Positions 1-8,765 of a DNA stretch of 64,000 nt are shown in pieces. Source of the DNA: Pseudomonadota bacterium (lineage in GTDB: Bacteria > Pseudomonadota > Gammaproteobacteria > Steroidobacterales > Steroidobacteraceae); NCBI GenBank assembly GCA_023423065.1, contig JAFAGC010000029.1, positions 1 to 64,000 of the forward strand, read 5' to 3'. The notes under the pieces were generated by a model. It saw only the letters and a program-made list of their open reading frames with translations. It was not told where the DNA came from and searched no databases. The translations under genes and the position numbers were made by a program. The stretch's first letter is position 1. Each line of letters starts with the position of its first letter.

Positions 1-25
1 TCTTACACCGGCACCGCTATCCCCA
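1..25. repeat. partial copy of an intergenic inverted-repeat element
   Basis: The window opens inside a sequence that, read on the minus strand just after the gltD stop, runs TGGGGATAGCGGTGCCGGTG then TAAGA. This matches the left part of the element at 13270-13361, where GGGGATTA is followed by GGTGCCGGTGTAAAAAG. Only one arm is inside the window, so the hairpin itself cannot be confirmed here. Confidence 0.5.
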
Positions 26-1510
26 CTACGGGAGTTCGGTGGCGCCCATCAGCCAGCGGTCGCACTCGCGCGCGGCTCCGCGGCCTTCGTTGATGGCCCA
101 GACGACCAGCGACTGGCCGCGACGCGCGTCGCCGGCGGCGAAGACGCCGGGAACGCTGGTCGCGTACTTGCCGTAGTCGGCCTTCACGTTGCTGCGCGGG
201 TCCACTTCGACCTTGAGGTCCTTGAGCAGCGCCTGCTCCGGGCCGAGGAAGCCCATCGCGAGCAGCACGAGCTGCGCGGGATGTTCCTGCTCGCTGCCCG
301 GCTTCTCGACGGGAATGAACTGGCCCTTGTCGTTCTTCTCCCACGAGATCTGCACGGTCACGACGCCGGTGAGATTGCCCGCGCCGTCGCCGGTGAACTT
401 CTTGACGGTAGTCAGATAGACGCGCGGATCGGAGCCGTACTTCGCCGCGGCCTCTTCCTGGCCGTAGTCCATCTTGTAGACCTTCGGCCACTCCGGCCAC
501 GGATTGTCCGGGGCGCGATCCATCGGCGGCATCGCCATGATCTCGATCTGCTGCAGGCTCCTGCAGCCGTGGCGCATCGAGGTGCCGACGCAGTCGGTGC
601 CGGTGTCACCGCCGCCGATCACGATGACGTCCTTGTCCTTCGCCGAGATCGGCGTGGACGCCGGATCGTCGCGCAGCACGGACTGCGTCGCGGCGGTCAG
701 GAAATCCATCGCGAAGTGCACGCCGTTGAGTTCGCGCCCTTCGACCTTGAGATCGCGCGGCTGCGTGGCGCCGGTGCAGATTATGGTGGCGTCGAAGTCC
801 TTGATCAGCAGCTGCGGCTCGACGTTGTCGCCGACGTTCGCGTTGCAGAGGAACTTGATGCCTTCCTTCTCCATGAGCGAGATGCGACGCGCGACGACCT
901 CGCGCTTGTCGAGCTTCATGTTCGGGATGCCGTACATGAGCAGGCCGCCCGGACGGTCCGCGCGCTCGAGCACGGTCACCGAGTGGCCGGCCTTGTTGAG
1001 CTGCACGGCGGCCGCGAGGCCCGCGGGACCCGAGCCGATGACCGCGACCTTCTTGCCGGTGCGCACGGTCGGCGGCTCCGGAACGATCCAGCCCTCTTCC
1101 CAGCCCTTGTCGACGATCGAGTTCTCGATGTTCTTGATCGTGACCGGCGGCGCGTTGATGCCGAGCACGCACGACCCCTCGCACGGCGCCGGGCACACCC
1201 GCCCGGTGAATTCGGGGAAGTTGTTGGTACGGTGCAGGCGCTCGAGCGCCTCTTTCCACAATCCGCGGTAGACGAGATCGTTCCACTCCGGAATGAGGTT
1301 GTTCACCGGGCAGCCCGAGGCCATGCCGGAGATCAGTTTGCCCGTGTGGCAGAACGGCACACCGCAGTCCATGCAGCGCGCGCCCTGCTGGCGCAGGCGC
1401 TTCTCGTCCATGTGGTGATGGAACTCGTTCCAGTCGCGCACGCGCTCGGCCGGTGAACGATCCACCGGCAGCTCGCGCAAGTATTCAATGAACCCTGTTG
1501 GCTTTCCCAT
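26..1510 (-). CDS. gltD: glutamate synthase (NADPH) small subunit
   Basis: This is the 494-residue beta subunit of glutamate synthase. It takes electrons from NADPH through FAD and passes them to GltB for glutamate formation from glutamine and 2-oxoglutarate. The N-terminal Fe-S region has cysteines at 46, 49, 54, 67, 106, 110 and 114, the usual low-potential 4Fe-4S arrangement. A GSGPAG FAD-binding motif lies at 159-164, and a second dinucleotide motif, GGGDTG, lies near 297. Length is normal for the family. It starts 5 nt after the gltB stop on the same strand, so the two form a gltBD operon. The stop is followed at once by a partial repeat element at the window edge. Confidence 0.96.
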   Translation of the reverse strand: MGKPTGFIEYLRELPVDRSPAERVRDWNEFHHHMDEKRLRQQGARCMDCGVPFCHTGKLISGMASGCPVNNLIPEWNDLVYRGLWKEALERLHRTNNFPEFTGRVCPAPCEGSCVLGINAPPVTIKNIENSIVDKGWEEGWIVPEPPTVRTGKKVAVIGSGPAGLAAAVQLNKAGHSVTVLERADRPGGLLMYGIPNMKLDKREVVARRISLMEKEGIKFLCNANVGDNVEPQLLIKDFDATIICTGATQPRDLKVEGRELNGVHFAMDFLTAATQSVLRDDPASTPISAKDKDVIVIGGGDTGTDCVGTSMRHGCRSLQQIEIMAMPPMDRAPDNPWPEWPKVYKMDYGQEEAAAKYGSDPRVYLTTVKKFTGDGAGNLTGVVTVQISWEKNDKGQFIPVEKPGSEQEHPAQLVLLAMGFLGPEQALLKDLKVEVDPRSNVKADYGKYATSVPGVFAAGDARRGQSLVVWAINEGRGAARECDRWLMGATELP

Positions 1511-1515
1511 ATTCT

Positions 1516-4500
1516 TTAATTACCGCCAACGCGCGACAGATCGCGCGCATTCTCTTCAAACGCCGCCATGATGGCCTCGTCGCCCGACAATCCCTGGTCG
1601 TGCGCGCGCTTGAGGCACGCGAGCACGCGCTTGTAATCCTTCGGGATCACGCGCAGGAATTTCGGCAGCTTGGTCGGCCATGCCGCGAGGATGTTCGCGG
1701 CATGCCTGCTGCCCGTGGCGTCCACGTGTTTCTGGATGAGCGCACGCAGATCCTCGGCTTCCGCGGGATCCTCGACGCGCCCGACCTCCACCATCTGCGT
1801 GTTGATGCGCGACAGTGCGTCATTGTTTTCGTCGAGTAGATAGGCGATGCCGCCCGACATGCCGGCCGCGAAGTTGCGGCCCGTCGGGCCGAGCACCACG
1901 ACGCGACCGCCGGTCATGTATTCGCAGCCGTGGTCGCCCACGGCCTCGACGACGGTGTCCACGCCGGAGTTGCGCACCGCGAAGCGTTCGCCGGCCATGC
2001 CGTTCACGAAGACCTCGCCCCTGGTCGCGCCGTACAACGCGACGTTGCCGACGATCATGTTGCTCTCGGCCTCGAACGTGGCCTTCGGGCTCGGGAAGAC
2101 CGCGAGCTTGCCGCCCGACAGGCCCTTGCCGAAGTAGTCGTTCGCGTCGCCCTCGAGCGCGAACGTCATGCCGTTCGGGATGAACGCGCCGAAGCTCTGG
2201 CCGGCCGACCCCTTGAACCTGATCCTGATCGTGTCCTCGGGCAGTCCGGCGGCGCCGTGTTTCCGGGTGACTTCGCTGCCGGTGATGGTGCCCACCACGC
2301 GGTTCACGTTGCGCACCTCGACCTCGGCCTCGACCTTCTCGCCGCGCTCGATCGCGGGCTTGCAGATGTCGAGCAGCTTCGTCACGTCGAGCGACTTGTC
2401 GAGACCGTGATCCTGCTGGATGGTCGCATAGCGGCCGATGTCCGGGCCGGCGTCCGGCGCGTACAGGATGCTGCTGAAGTCGAAGCCCTTCGCCTTCCAG
2501 TGGTCGATGGCGGCCTTGGGCTCGAGCATGTCGACGCGGCCCACCATTTCCTCGAGTCGGCGGAAGCCGAGCTGCGCCATGATCTCGCGCAGATGCTGCG
2601 CGATGAAGCGCATGAAGTTCACCGCGTGCTCGGGCTTGCCGGCGAACTTCTCGCGCAGCCGCGGATCCTGCGTGGCCACACCCGTCGGGCAGGTGTTGAG
2701 ATGGCACACGCGCATCATGATGCAGCCGATGGTGACCAGCGGCGCAGTCGCGAAGCCGAACTCCTCGGCGCCTAACAAGGCGGCGATCGCGACGTCACGG
2801 CCGGTCTTGAGCTGACCATCCGTCTCGACGACGATGCGAGAACGCAGGTTGTTGATGACCAGCGTCTGGTGCGTTTCCGCCAGGCCCAGCTCCCACGGCA
2901 GACCCGCGTGCGTGACCGACGTCAGGGGCGAAGCGCCCGTGCCGCCGTCGTAACCCGAGATCAGCACCACGTCGGCGTGCGCCTTCGCGACGCCCGCGGC
3001 AATCGTGCCCACACCCACCTCGGCCACGAGCTTCACCGAGACGCGTGCGTCGCGGTTCGCGTTCTTGAGGTCGTGGATGAGCTCGGCCAGGTCCTCGATC
3101 GAATAGATGTCGTGGTGCGGCGGCGGCGAAATGAGTCCCACGCCCGCGGTCGTGTGCCGCGTCTTCGCGATCCACGGATACACCTTGGTGCCGGGCAGCT
3201 GGCCGCCCTCGCCGGGCTTGGCGCCCTGCGCCATCTTGATCTGCAGTTCCTTCGCGTTGACGAGGTAGTTCGACGTCACGCCGAAACGGCCGCTCGCGAC
3301 CTGCTTGATGGCCGAGTTCTTCGAGTCGCCGTTCTCCATCGGGATGTAGCGCTCCGGATCCTCGCCGCCCTCGCCCGTGTTCGACTTGCCGCCGATGCGG
3401 TTCATCGCGATCGCGAGCGTCTCGTGCGCTTCCTTGGAGATCGAGCCGTAGCTCATGGCGCCCGTCTTGAAGCGCTTCATGATGCTCTCGACCGATTCGA
3501 CCTCCTCGATCGGGATCGGCTCGCCCTGCTTGAAGTCGAGCAGGCCGCGCAGGGTGGAGAGGTTCTTGGCGCGGTCGTCGATCAGCTCGGCGTAGCTCTT
3601 GTACGTGGCGTACGAGTTCGTGCGCACCGACTTCTGCAGGCGATGGATGCTCTCCGGATTGAAGAGATGGAACTCGCCGTCCGCGCGCCACTGGTACTGG
3701 CCGCCCGAGGGCAGCTCGGTCTGCAGCGCGCGCTTGCGCTCGGCGAACGCCGCGGTGTGGCGCATCAGCACTTCGCGCGCGATCACGTCCAGGCCGACGC
3801 CGCCGACGCGCGACGACGTGCCCGTGAAGTACTCGTCGATGACGTCCTGGCGCAAGCCCACCGCCTCGAACACCTGCGCGCCGTGGTAACTCTGAACGGC
3901 GGAGATGCCCATCTTGGACATGACCTTGACCACGCCCTTGACCGCGGCCTTCGCGAAATTCTTGCAGGCGAGCTTGTGCTCGACACCCGGCAACATCTCG
4001 TCGCGGATCATGCCGTCGAGCGTTTCGAACGCGACGTACGGATTGATGACCGAGCAGCCGTAGCCGATCAGCAGCGCGAAGTGATGCACCTCGCGCGCAT
4101 CGCCGGTCTCGAGCGCCAGCGAGCACTTCATGCGCAGTCCCTGGCGGATCAGCGAGTGATGCAGGCCCGACACCGCGAGCAGCGACGGGATCGGCGCCCA
4201 CTCCTTGTTAACGCCGCGATCCGAGAGGATGAGAATGTTGACCTCGTCCTCCTCGATCATGCGCCGGGCTTCCTCGCGCATGTCTTCCAGTGCCTGGGCG
4301 AGACCATCCTCACCGCGGTCCGCGCGGAACAGGATGCTCAGCGTGCCGACCTTGAGGCCGGGCAGCGAGAGACGGCGCACCTTGGCGAACTCTTCGTTCG
4401 TGAGCACCGGACCCGACAGTTCCAGTCGGCGGCAATCGCTCGGCCGCGGATCGAGCAGGTTGCCTTCCGCACCCAGCCACACGTCGCTCGAGGTGACGAT

Positions 4501-6126
4501 CTCCTCGCGGATGCAGTCGATGGGCGGGTTGGTCACCTGCGCGAAGAGCTGCTTGAAGTAGTCGTACAGCAGCCGGCTCTTGTTGGAGAGGGCGGCCAAG
4601 GGCGTGTCGTTGCCCATCGAGCCCACGGCCTCGACGCCGTCGCGCGCCATCGGCGCCATGAGGATGCGCTGGTCTTCGAACGTGTAGCCGAACGCGACCT
4701 GGCGCTTGGCGAGCGCCACCGGCTCCGGCACCGGCTGCTCGGGCACCGGCGGCAGATCCTTGAGGTGCACGAGATACTGCTTGAGCCACTCCGCGTACGG
4801 ACGCTCGTTGATGATCTGGGACTTGATCTCCTCGTCCTCGACGATGCGGCCGAGCTCGGTGTCCACGAGGAACATGCGGCCCGGCTGCAGGCGGCCCTTG
4901 TGCGCGATCTGCTCGGGCGGGAAGTCGAGCACGCCGGCTTCGGACGCCATGACGCACACGTCGTCCTTCGTCACGTAGTAGCGACCCGGGCGCAGTCCGT
5001 TGCGGTCGAGCACCGAGCCGATGCGCTTGCCGTCGGTGAACGCGATGTCCGCGGGACCGTCCCACGGCTCCATCAAACTACTGTGGTACTGGTAGAACGC
5101 GCGGCGCGCCGGGTCCATCGAGCTGTGCTTCGACCATGGCTCGGGGATCATCATCATGACGGCATGCGGCATCGAGCGGCCGGAGAGCACCATGAGCTCG
5201 AGCACGTTGTCGAACATCGAGGAGTCCGAGCCGTTCGGATTCACGATCGGCGGGATCTTCTTGATGTCCTCGCCGAACAGCGGCGACTCGAACAGCGCCT
5301 CGCGCGCGCGCATCCAGTTGATGTTGCCGCGCAGCGTGTTGATCTCGCCGTTGTGCGCGATGACGCGATACGGGTGCGCGCGGTCCCAGCTCGGGAACGT
5401 GTTCGTGCTGAAGCGCGAGTGCACCAGCGCGATGGCCGATTCCATCAGCGGGTTCTGCAGGTCGAGGAAGTACTGCTCGAGCTGGTTGGTCGTCAGCATG
5501 CCCTTGTAGACCATGGTCTTGTGCGACAGCGAGACCACGTACCAGTACTCCGCGCCGCCGATGGTCGAGACGCGGATCTCGTTGTAGGCGCGCTTGCGGA
5601 TCACGTAGAGCTTGCGCTCGAACTCGTTCTCGTCGAGCGTTTCCGGGCCGCGGCCGATGAACACCTGGCGCACGAACGGCTCGGAGGCCTTCGCGGTCTC
5701 GCCGAGCATCGAGTTGTCGGTGGGCACCGTGCGCGCGCCGAGGTAGATCTGCCCTTCGGCCTGCACGACGCGCGCGAACACTTCCTCGATCTTGCGGCGC
5801 TGGGTCGCGTTGCGCGGCATGAAGATGTTGCCGGCGGCGTACATGCCCGGCTCGGGCAGGTTGATGCGCGCATCCTTCTTGGCCACCTTCTTGAGGAAAG
5901 CATGCGGCAACTGGATGAGGATGCCGGCGCCGTCGCCGGTGTTGATCTCGGCGCCGCAGGCGCCGCGGTGATCGAGATTCTTGAGGACCTGGATGCCCTG
6001 TTTGACGATCGCGTTCGATTTCTTGCCCTTGATGTTCACGACGAAGCCGACGCCGCAGGCGTCATGCTCGAACTGAGGGTCATAGAGGCCCTGCTTGCGG
6101 GGCGGGCCCAGTCGAATCGCGGTCAT
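1516..6126 (-). CDS. gltB: glutamate synthase (NADPH) large subunit
   Basis: This is the 1536-residue alpha subunit of glutamate synthase. A class II glutaminase domain comes first. Its catalytic cysteine is Cys24 (HDACGVGF), so a 23-residue propeptide is expected to be removed. The central and FMN-binding synthase domains follow, with the 3Fe-4S cysteines at 1135, 1141 and 1146 (CIMMRVCHLNTC). The C-terminal glycine-rich GXGXG beta-helix closes the protein. I chose the ATG at 6126 rather than an upstream in-frame one because it has a GGAGG Shine-Dalgarno 8 nt before it and gives the standard propeptide. It is the first gene of the gltBD operon and is preceded by a promoter and a structured leader. 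Confidence 0.96.
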   Translation of the reverse strand: MTAIRLGPPRKQGLYDPQFEHDACGVGFVVNIKGKKSNAIVKQGIQVLKNLDHRGACGAEINTGDGAGILIQLPHAFLKKVAKKDARINLPEPGMYAAGNIFMPRNATQRRKIEEVFARVVQAEGQIYLGARTVPTDNSMLGETAKASEPFVRQVFIGRGPETLDENEFERKLYVIRKRAYNEIRVSTIGGAEYWYVVSLSHKTMVYKGMLTTNQLEQYFLDLQNPLMESAIALVHSRFSTNTFPSWDRAHPYRVIAHNGEINTLRGNINWMRAREALFESPLFGEDIKKIPPIVNPNGSDSSMFDNVLELMVLSGRSMPHAVMMMIPEPWSKHSSMDPARRAFYQYHSSLMEPWDGPADIAFTDGKRIGSVLDRNGLRPGRYYVTKDDVCVMASEAGVLDFPPEQIAHKGRLQPGRMFLVDTELGRIVEDEEIKSQIINERPYAEWLKQYLVHLKDLPPVPEQPVPEPVALAKRQVAFGYTFEDQRILMAPMARDGVEAVGSMGNDTPLAALSNKSRLLYDYFKQLFAQVTNPPIDCIREEIVTSSDVWLGAEGNLLDPRPSDCRRLELSGPVLTNEEFAKVRRLSLPGLKVGTLSILFRADRGEDGLAQALEDMREEARRMIEEDEVNILILSDRGVNKEWAPIPSLLAVSGLHHSLIRQGLRMKCSLALETGDAREVHHFALLIGYGCSVINPYVAFETLDGMIRDEMLPGVEHKLACKNFAKAAVKGVVKVMSKMGISAVQSYHGAQVFEAVGLRQDVIDEYFTGTSSRVGGVGLDVIAREVLMRHTAAFAERKRALQTELPSGGQYQWRADGEFHLFNPESIHRLQKSVRTNSYATYKSYAELIDDRAKNLSTLRGLLDFKQGEPIPIEEVESVESIMKRFKTGAMSYGSISKEAHETLAIAMNRIGGKSNTGEGGEDPERYIPMENGDSKNSAIKQVASGRFGVTSNYLVNAKELQIKMAQGAKPGEGGQLPGTKVYPWIAKTRHTTAGVGLISPPPHHDIYSIEDLAELIHDLKNANRDARVSVKLVAEVGVGTIAAGVAKAHADVVLISGYDGGTGASPLTSVTHAGLPWELGLAETHQTLVINNLRSRIVVETDGQLKTGRDVAIAALLGAEEFGFATAPLVTIGCIMMRVCHLNTCPTGVATQDPRLREKFAGKPEHAVNFMRFIAQHLREIMAQLGFRRLEEMVGRVDMLEPKAAIDHWKAKGFDFSSILYAPDAGPDIGRYATIQQDHGLDKSLDVTKLLDICKPAIERGEKVEAEVEVRNVNRVVGTITGSEVTRKHGAAGLPEDTIRIRFKGSAGQSFGAFIPNGMTFALEGDANDYFGKGLSGGKLAVFPSPKATFEAESNMIVGNVALYGATRGEVFVNGMAGERFAVRNSGVDTVVEAVGDHGCEYMTGGRVVVLGPTGRNFAAGMSGGIAYLLDENNDALSRINTQMVEVGRVEDPAEAEDLRALIQKHVDATGSRHAANILAAWPTKLPKFLRVIPKDYKRVLACLKRAHDQGLSGDEAIMAAFEENARDLSRVGGN

Positions 6127-6149
6127 TTTTACTTCCTCCAAACACAAAC

Positions 6150-6173
6150 GCGCGGGGCGCAACTTCCCCGCGC
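6150..6173 (-). promoter_or_regulatory. GC-rich stem-loop in the gltB leader, possible attenuator
   Basis: Arms 6150-6157 and 6166-6173 are perfect 8-nt complements (GCGCGGGG/CCCCGCGC) around an 8-nt loop. Read on the minus strand, the hairpin is followed by GTTTGTGTTT, an imperfect T-rich tract, and then by the gltB Shine-Dalgarno. It could be a weak intrinsic terminator or attenuator, or simply leader structure. This is inference from sequence only. Confidence 0.4.
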
Positions 6174-6190
6174 TATGGGCTCTCGCCCAT
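6173..6190 (-). other. five-codon leader ORF upstream of gltB
   Basis: On the minus strand a GAGGAAG Shine-Dalgarno-like sequence (6193-6199) precedes ATG-GGC-GAG-AGC-CCA-TAG, encoding MGESP. A 7-bp inverted repeat (6174-6180 with 6185-6191, loop TCTC) covers both its start and its stop. The gltB start itself has the similar context GGAGGAAGT. It may be a leader peptide that works with the following hairpin, but so short an ORF can easily arise by chance. Confidence 0.25.
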
Positions 6191-6269
6191 AACTTCCTCG
6201 TTTTCAAATGGTTACATCTGGAGGCGCGGGCCCGCAGGCGCGCTAATCGTCAGATATATATGGAGTCCG

Positions 6270-6297
6270 ATCATACAGACGGACGGTTCTCGGTCAA
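6270..6297 (-). promoter_or_regulatory. sigma70-type promoter of gltBD
   Basis: On the minus strand TTGACC (6292-6297) and TATGAT (6270-6275) are separated by 16 nt, a good match to the sigma70 consensus. Transcription should start near 6263, giving a leader of about 135 nt before gltB. The -35 box directly abuts the stop codon of the upstream EamA gene. Confidence 0.6.
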
Positions 6298-7185
6298 TCA
6301 CCGCGTGAGCCGCCAGGCACGCATGTGCAGCCAGCCGTGCCCGAAGACGGCCGCCAGCAGGATGAACACGCCGAGGTAGAACGGCCCGTCGAGGTCGCGC
6401 GCCTCCCCGAGGAACAGCGCGGCGATGGTGATTGCATAAAGTGGTTCGAGATTGATGGCCAGCTGGGCCGTGAACGCGGACAGGTGCCGCAGGGTCGCGA
6501 GCGACAGCGCATACGGGATCAGGGTGCAGAAGACGGCGAGCACGAGCAGCCATGCACCGTCCTGGACGCCGGGGATGGAAAAGAACTGACCCGCCGGGGC
6601 CGTGAACGGGCCGATGGCCGTCAGCAGCAGCAGTCCCGCGCCGAGCTCGACCGCCGTGACCGTCAATGCATCGTGCTCGCCGAGGAACCGCTTGTTCAGG
6701 GCGATGAACACCGAGGCCAGGCCCGCGGACACCACGCCGACCCAGAAGCCGCCATGCATGGAGTCCGGTATGCCGCCCACGACCAGGGCGACGCCCGGAA
6801 TGACCAGGATGCCGAGCAACAGGTTATGTCGCTCGAATCTCGTGCCGGCGATGAGCGGCTCGATGAGCGCCGTGACCGCGGGCGCGAGACCCATGCAGGT
6901 GGCGGCCACCGATGCGTTGGCGAGTTTCACCGAGGCATAGAAGGTGACCCAGTGCAGCGCGACCAGGCACCCGATGCCCGCGAAGACCGCGATGAGTCGG
7001 GGCGGCAGCCGGAGCAACGCGCGCCACACTTTCGGGACACACGCGAGCGCCAGCGTGACTAACAACAATCGCCACCACACGAGCGCGGTCGCCGAAAGCG
7101 TGATGAGTTTTCCGAGGATGGCCGTGAAGCCCCACAGCACCACGCAGACATGAAGTTCGATCAGCGCGCGACGCCCGGGATTCAT
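6298..7185 (-). CDS. EamA/DMT-family permease
   Basis: This 295-residue inner-membrane protein is almost entirely hydrophobic, with about ten predicted helices in two similar halves, as in the drug/metabolite transporter superfamily. The N-terminal half has the typical LWGFTAILGKLI start, and the C-terminal half has NLEPLYAITIAALFLGE, the EamA signature of a helix followed by an acidic residue. The substrate cannot be told from sequence; metabolite or amino-acid efflux is usual in this family. It lies upstream of gltBD on the same strand but is separated from it by a promoter. It diverges from the peptidase cluster at 7225. Confidence 0.85.
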   Translation of the reverse strand: MNPGRRALIELHVCVVLWGFTAILGKLITLSATALVWWRLLLVTLALACVPKVWRALLRLPPRLIAVFAGIGCLVALHWVTFYASVKLANASVAATCMGLAPAVTALIEPLIAGTRFERHNLLLGILVIPGVALVVGGIPDSMHGGFWVGVVSAGLASVFIALNKRFLGEHDALTVTAVELGAGLLLLTAIGPFTAPAGQFFSIPGVQDGAWLLVLAVFCTLIPYALSLATLRHLSAFTAQLAINLEPLYAITIAALFLGEARDLDGPFYLGVFILLAAVFGHGWLHMRAWRLTR

Positions 7186-7224
7186 TGAAGTAGTCTAGTT
7201 GAGACGTCGAGGACGGAGGGAAAC

Positions 7225-8730
7225 ATGCGGGCCATCCTGTTGGCGCTTACGGCATCTCTCACCTGCGCAACGCTGCGGGCGGCGGATCCTGGCGCCGCCG
7301 GTTTCACGGCCTTCGATGCGCCGCATTACACGCTGGTCACCGACGCTCCCGCGCAGGCGCGCAGCCTGCACGGGCGCCTGACGAAGTTCGAACGCGTATT
7401 GTCGAAGATGCTGGCGCGGGAGATGGAGCCCACCGGCACGCCGACCTGGTTCATCCTCGTGAACGGCGCGCTCTGGCGGCGCTACCTGCAGCCGACCGAC
7501 GGCATCGTCGGCGCGTTCCTCCCGGGCCGCTTCTCTAACTACCTTCTCGTGAACGCGGATGCGGGGGCGGCGCGCCTGCCGCACGACGTGCAGCACGAGT
7601 TCACGCACCTGTTCCTGCGTACGCAGTTCCGCGGCGAATACCCGTTGTGGTTCGACGAGGGCATGGCGGAACTCATGGAGCACATGACTCTCGCCAAGGG
7701 CAAGGCGCGCTTCGAAATTCCCGCGCGGCATCCTTCGACGCCGTGGATCCCGTTTTCGCGGCTCGTGAATCTCGAGCGGGCTTCACCCGAGTACCTCTCG
7801 CTCGGCACGACCGAGGCGGTCCACCTCCAGTCGTGGGCGCTGCTGCACCTGGGCTTCATCTCGGAGCCGGATTTCGGCGCGGGGATTCTCCAGTACATCG
7901 AGGAGATCAACCATCTCGTGCCGATCAGGGACGCGGTGCGGAACAGTTTCGGCACGACCGTCGACGGCGTCGACGCGAAGCTGCGCGAATACCTCGCGCG
8001 CCGCAAATACCCCACCGCGGAACTGGCGTACGACGAGCCCGCGGAGGCACCGCTCGGAACCGGACGATTGCTGGACCGCGGTGAAGCCAACGTGTGGCTC
8101 GCGGGCATGCTGCTCGATACCGGGATCAATCCGCGGCGGGTGCGCGAGCTCATCGACGCCGCCGCGGCCGCGGCCCCGGGATCGCCGGCCCTCGGGGTGC
8201 TCGAATTGCGGCAAGCGGTACGTACGCGCGACGACGCGGCGCTCGAGCGCCACTATCTTTCGCTCACGGGATCGCCCGCCCAGTCGCCCGTCATGAACGA
8301 CACGGCGCTCGCGCGCGGAATGGGACTCGCGCTGTTCGAACGCGTTCGCGACGAAGCGCCGGCGAAGAATCTGTCCGCGGAGATGCGCACGGAGTATTCG
8401 CGGCACGCGCTCGCGTTGCTCGACCAGGCGCTGACCGCGCAGCCCGCGGATGGCGAAGCCACCTGGGCCTACGCCCTGCTCGCGGCGCAGCTCGGGGAAA
8501 ACCTCGATACGGCGCTGTCGCGGCTCGCATTTACCAGAACACGAATCCGCGAGAACAGCGACCTTGCAATGGCCATGGCGCTGGTGCATGAATCGCGCGG
8601 CGAATTCGGCGAGATGGTGCCGTTGCTCGAGGAAGCGGCGCTGTACGCGGATTCGGCGCAGAAGCGCCGCCTCGCCAGCGCGCGGATCGACGAAATTCGC
8701 CGCCGGATGTCGGAATCCGCGCCGCTGTAG
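7225..8730 (+). CDS. exported zinc-peptidase-like protein, first of three tandem paralogues
   Basis: This 501-residue protein has a Sec signal peptide (about residues 1-19) and a gluzincin-type zinc site: HEFTH at 124-128, with the third ligand probably Glu145 in WFDEGMAE. This layout is that of peptidase MA-like (DUF1570-type) proteins. The C-terminal half is helical and alanine-rich, with TPR-like stretches such as the one around 395-430. The start has a clear GGAGGG Shine-Dalgarno. It shares the same architecture with the two following genes, 35 bp and then 8 bp apart, so the three look like one operon formed by tandem duplication. Substrate is unknown. The likely location is periplasmic or extracellular. 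Confidence 0.75.
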   Translation: MRAILLALTASLTCATLRAADPGAAGFTAFDAPHYTLVTDAPAQARSLHGRLTKFERVLSKMLAREMEPTGTPTWFILVNGALWRRYLQPTDGIVGAFLPGRFSNYLLVNADAGAARLPHDVQHEFTHLFLRTQFRGEYPLWFDEGMAELMEHMTLAKGKARFEIPARHPSTPWIPFSRLVNLERASPEYLSLGTTEAVHLQSWALLHLGFISEPDFGAGILQYIEEINHLVPIRDAVRNSFGTTVDGVDAKLREYLARRKYPTAELAYDEPAEAPLGTGRLLDRGEANVWLAGMLLDTGINPRRVRELIDAAAAAAPGSPALGVLELRQAVRTRDDAALERHYLSLTGSPAQSPVMNDTALARGMGLALFERVRDEAPAKNLSAEMRTEYSRHALALLDQALTAQPADGEATWAYALLAAQLGENLDTALSRLAFTRTRIRENSDLAMAMALVHESRGEFGEMVPLLEEAALYADSAQKRRLASARIDEIRRRMSESAPL

Positions 8731-8765
8731 CAGACAACTAAAAGGCAGCCAGTCGAGAGGGAGTC

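Noticed and set aside
2869..6192. Very long open frame on the plus strand opposite gltB
   Set aside because: It is fully antisense to the clearly identified glutamate synthase large subunit and has the His/Arg/Asp/Val-rich composition typical of antisense frames in GC-rich DNA.
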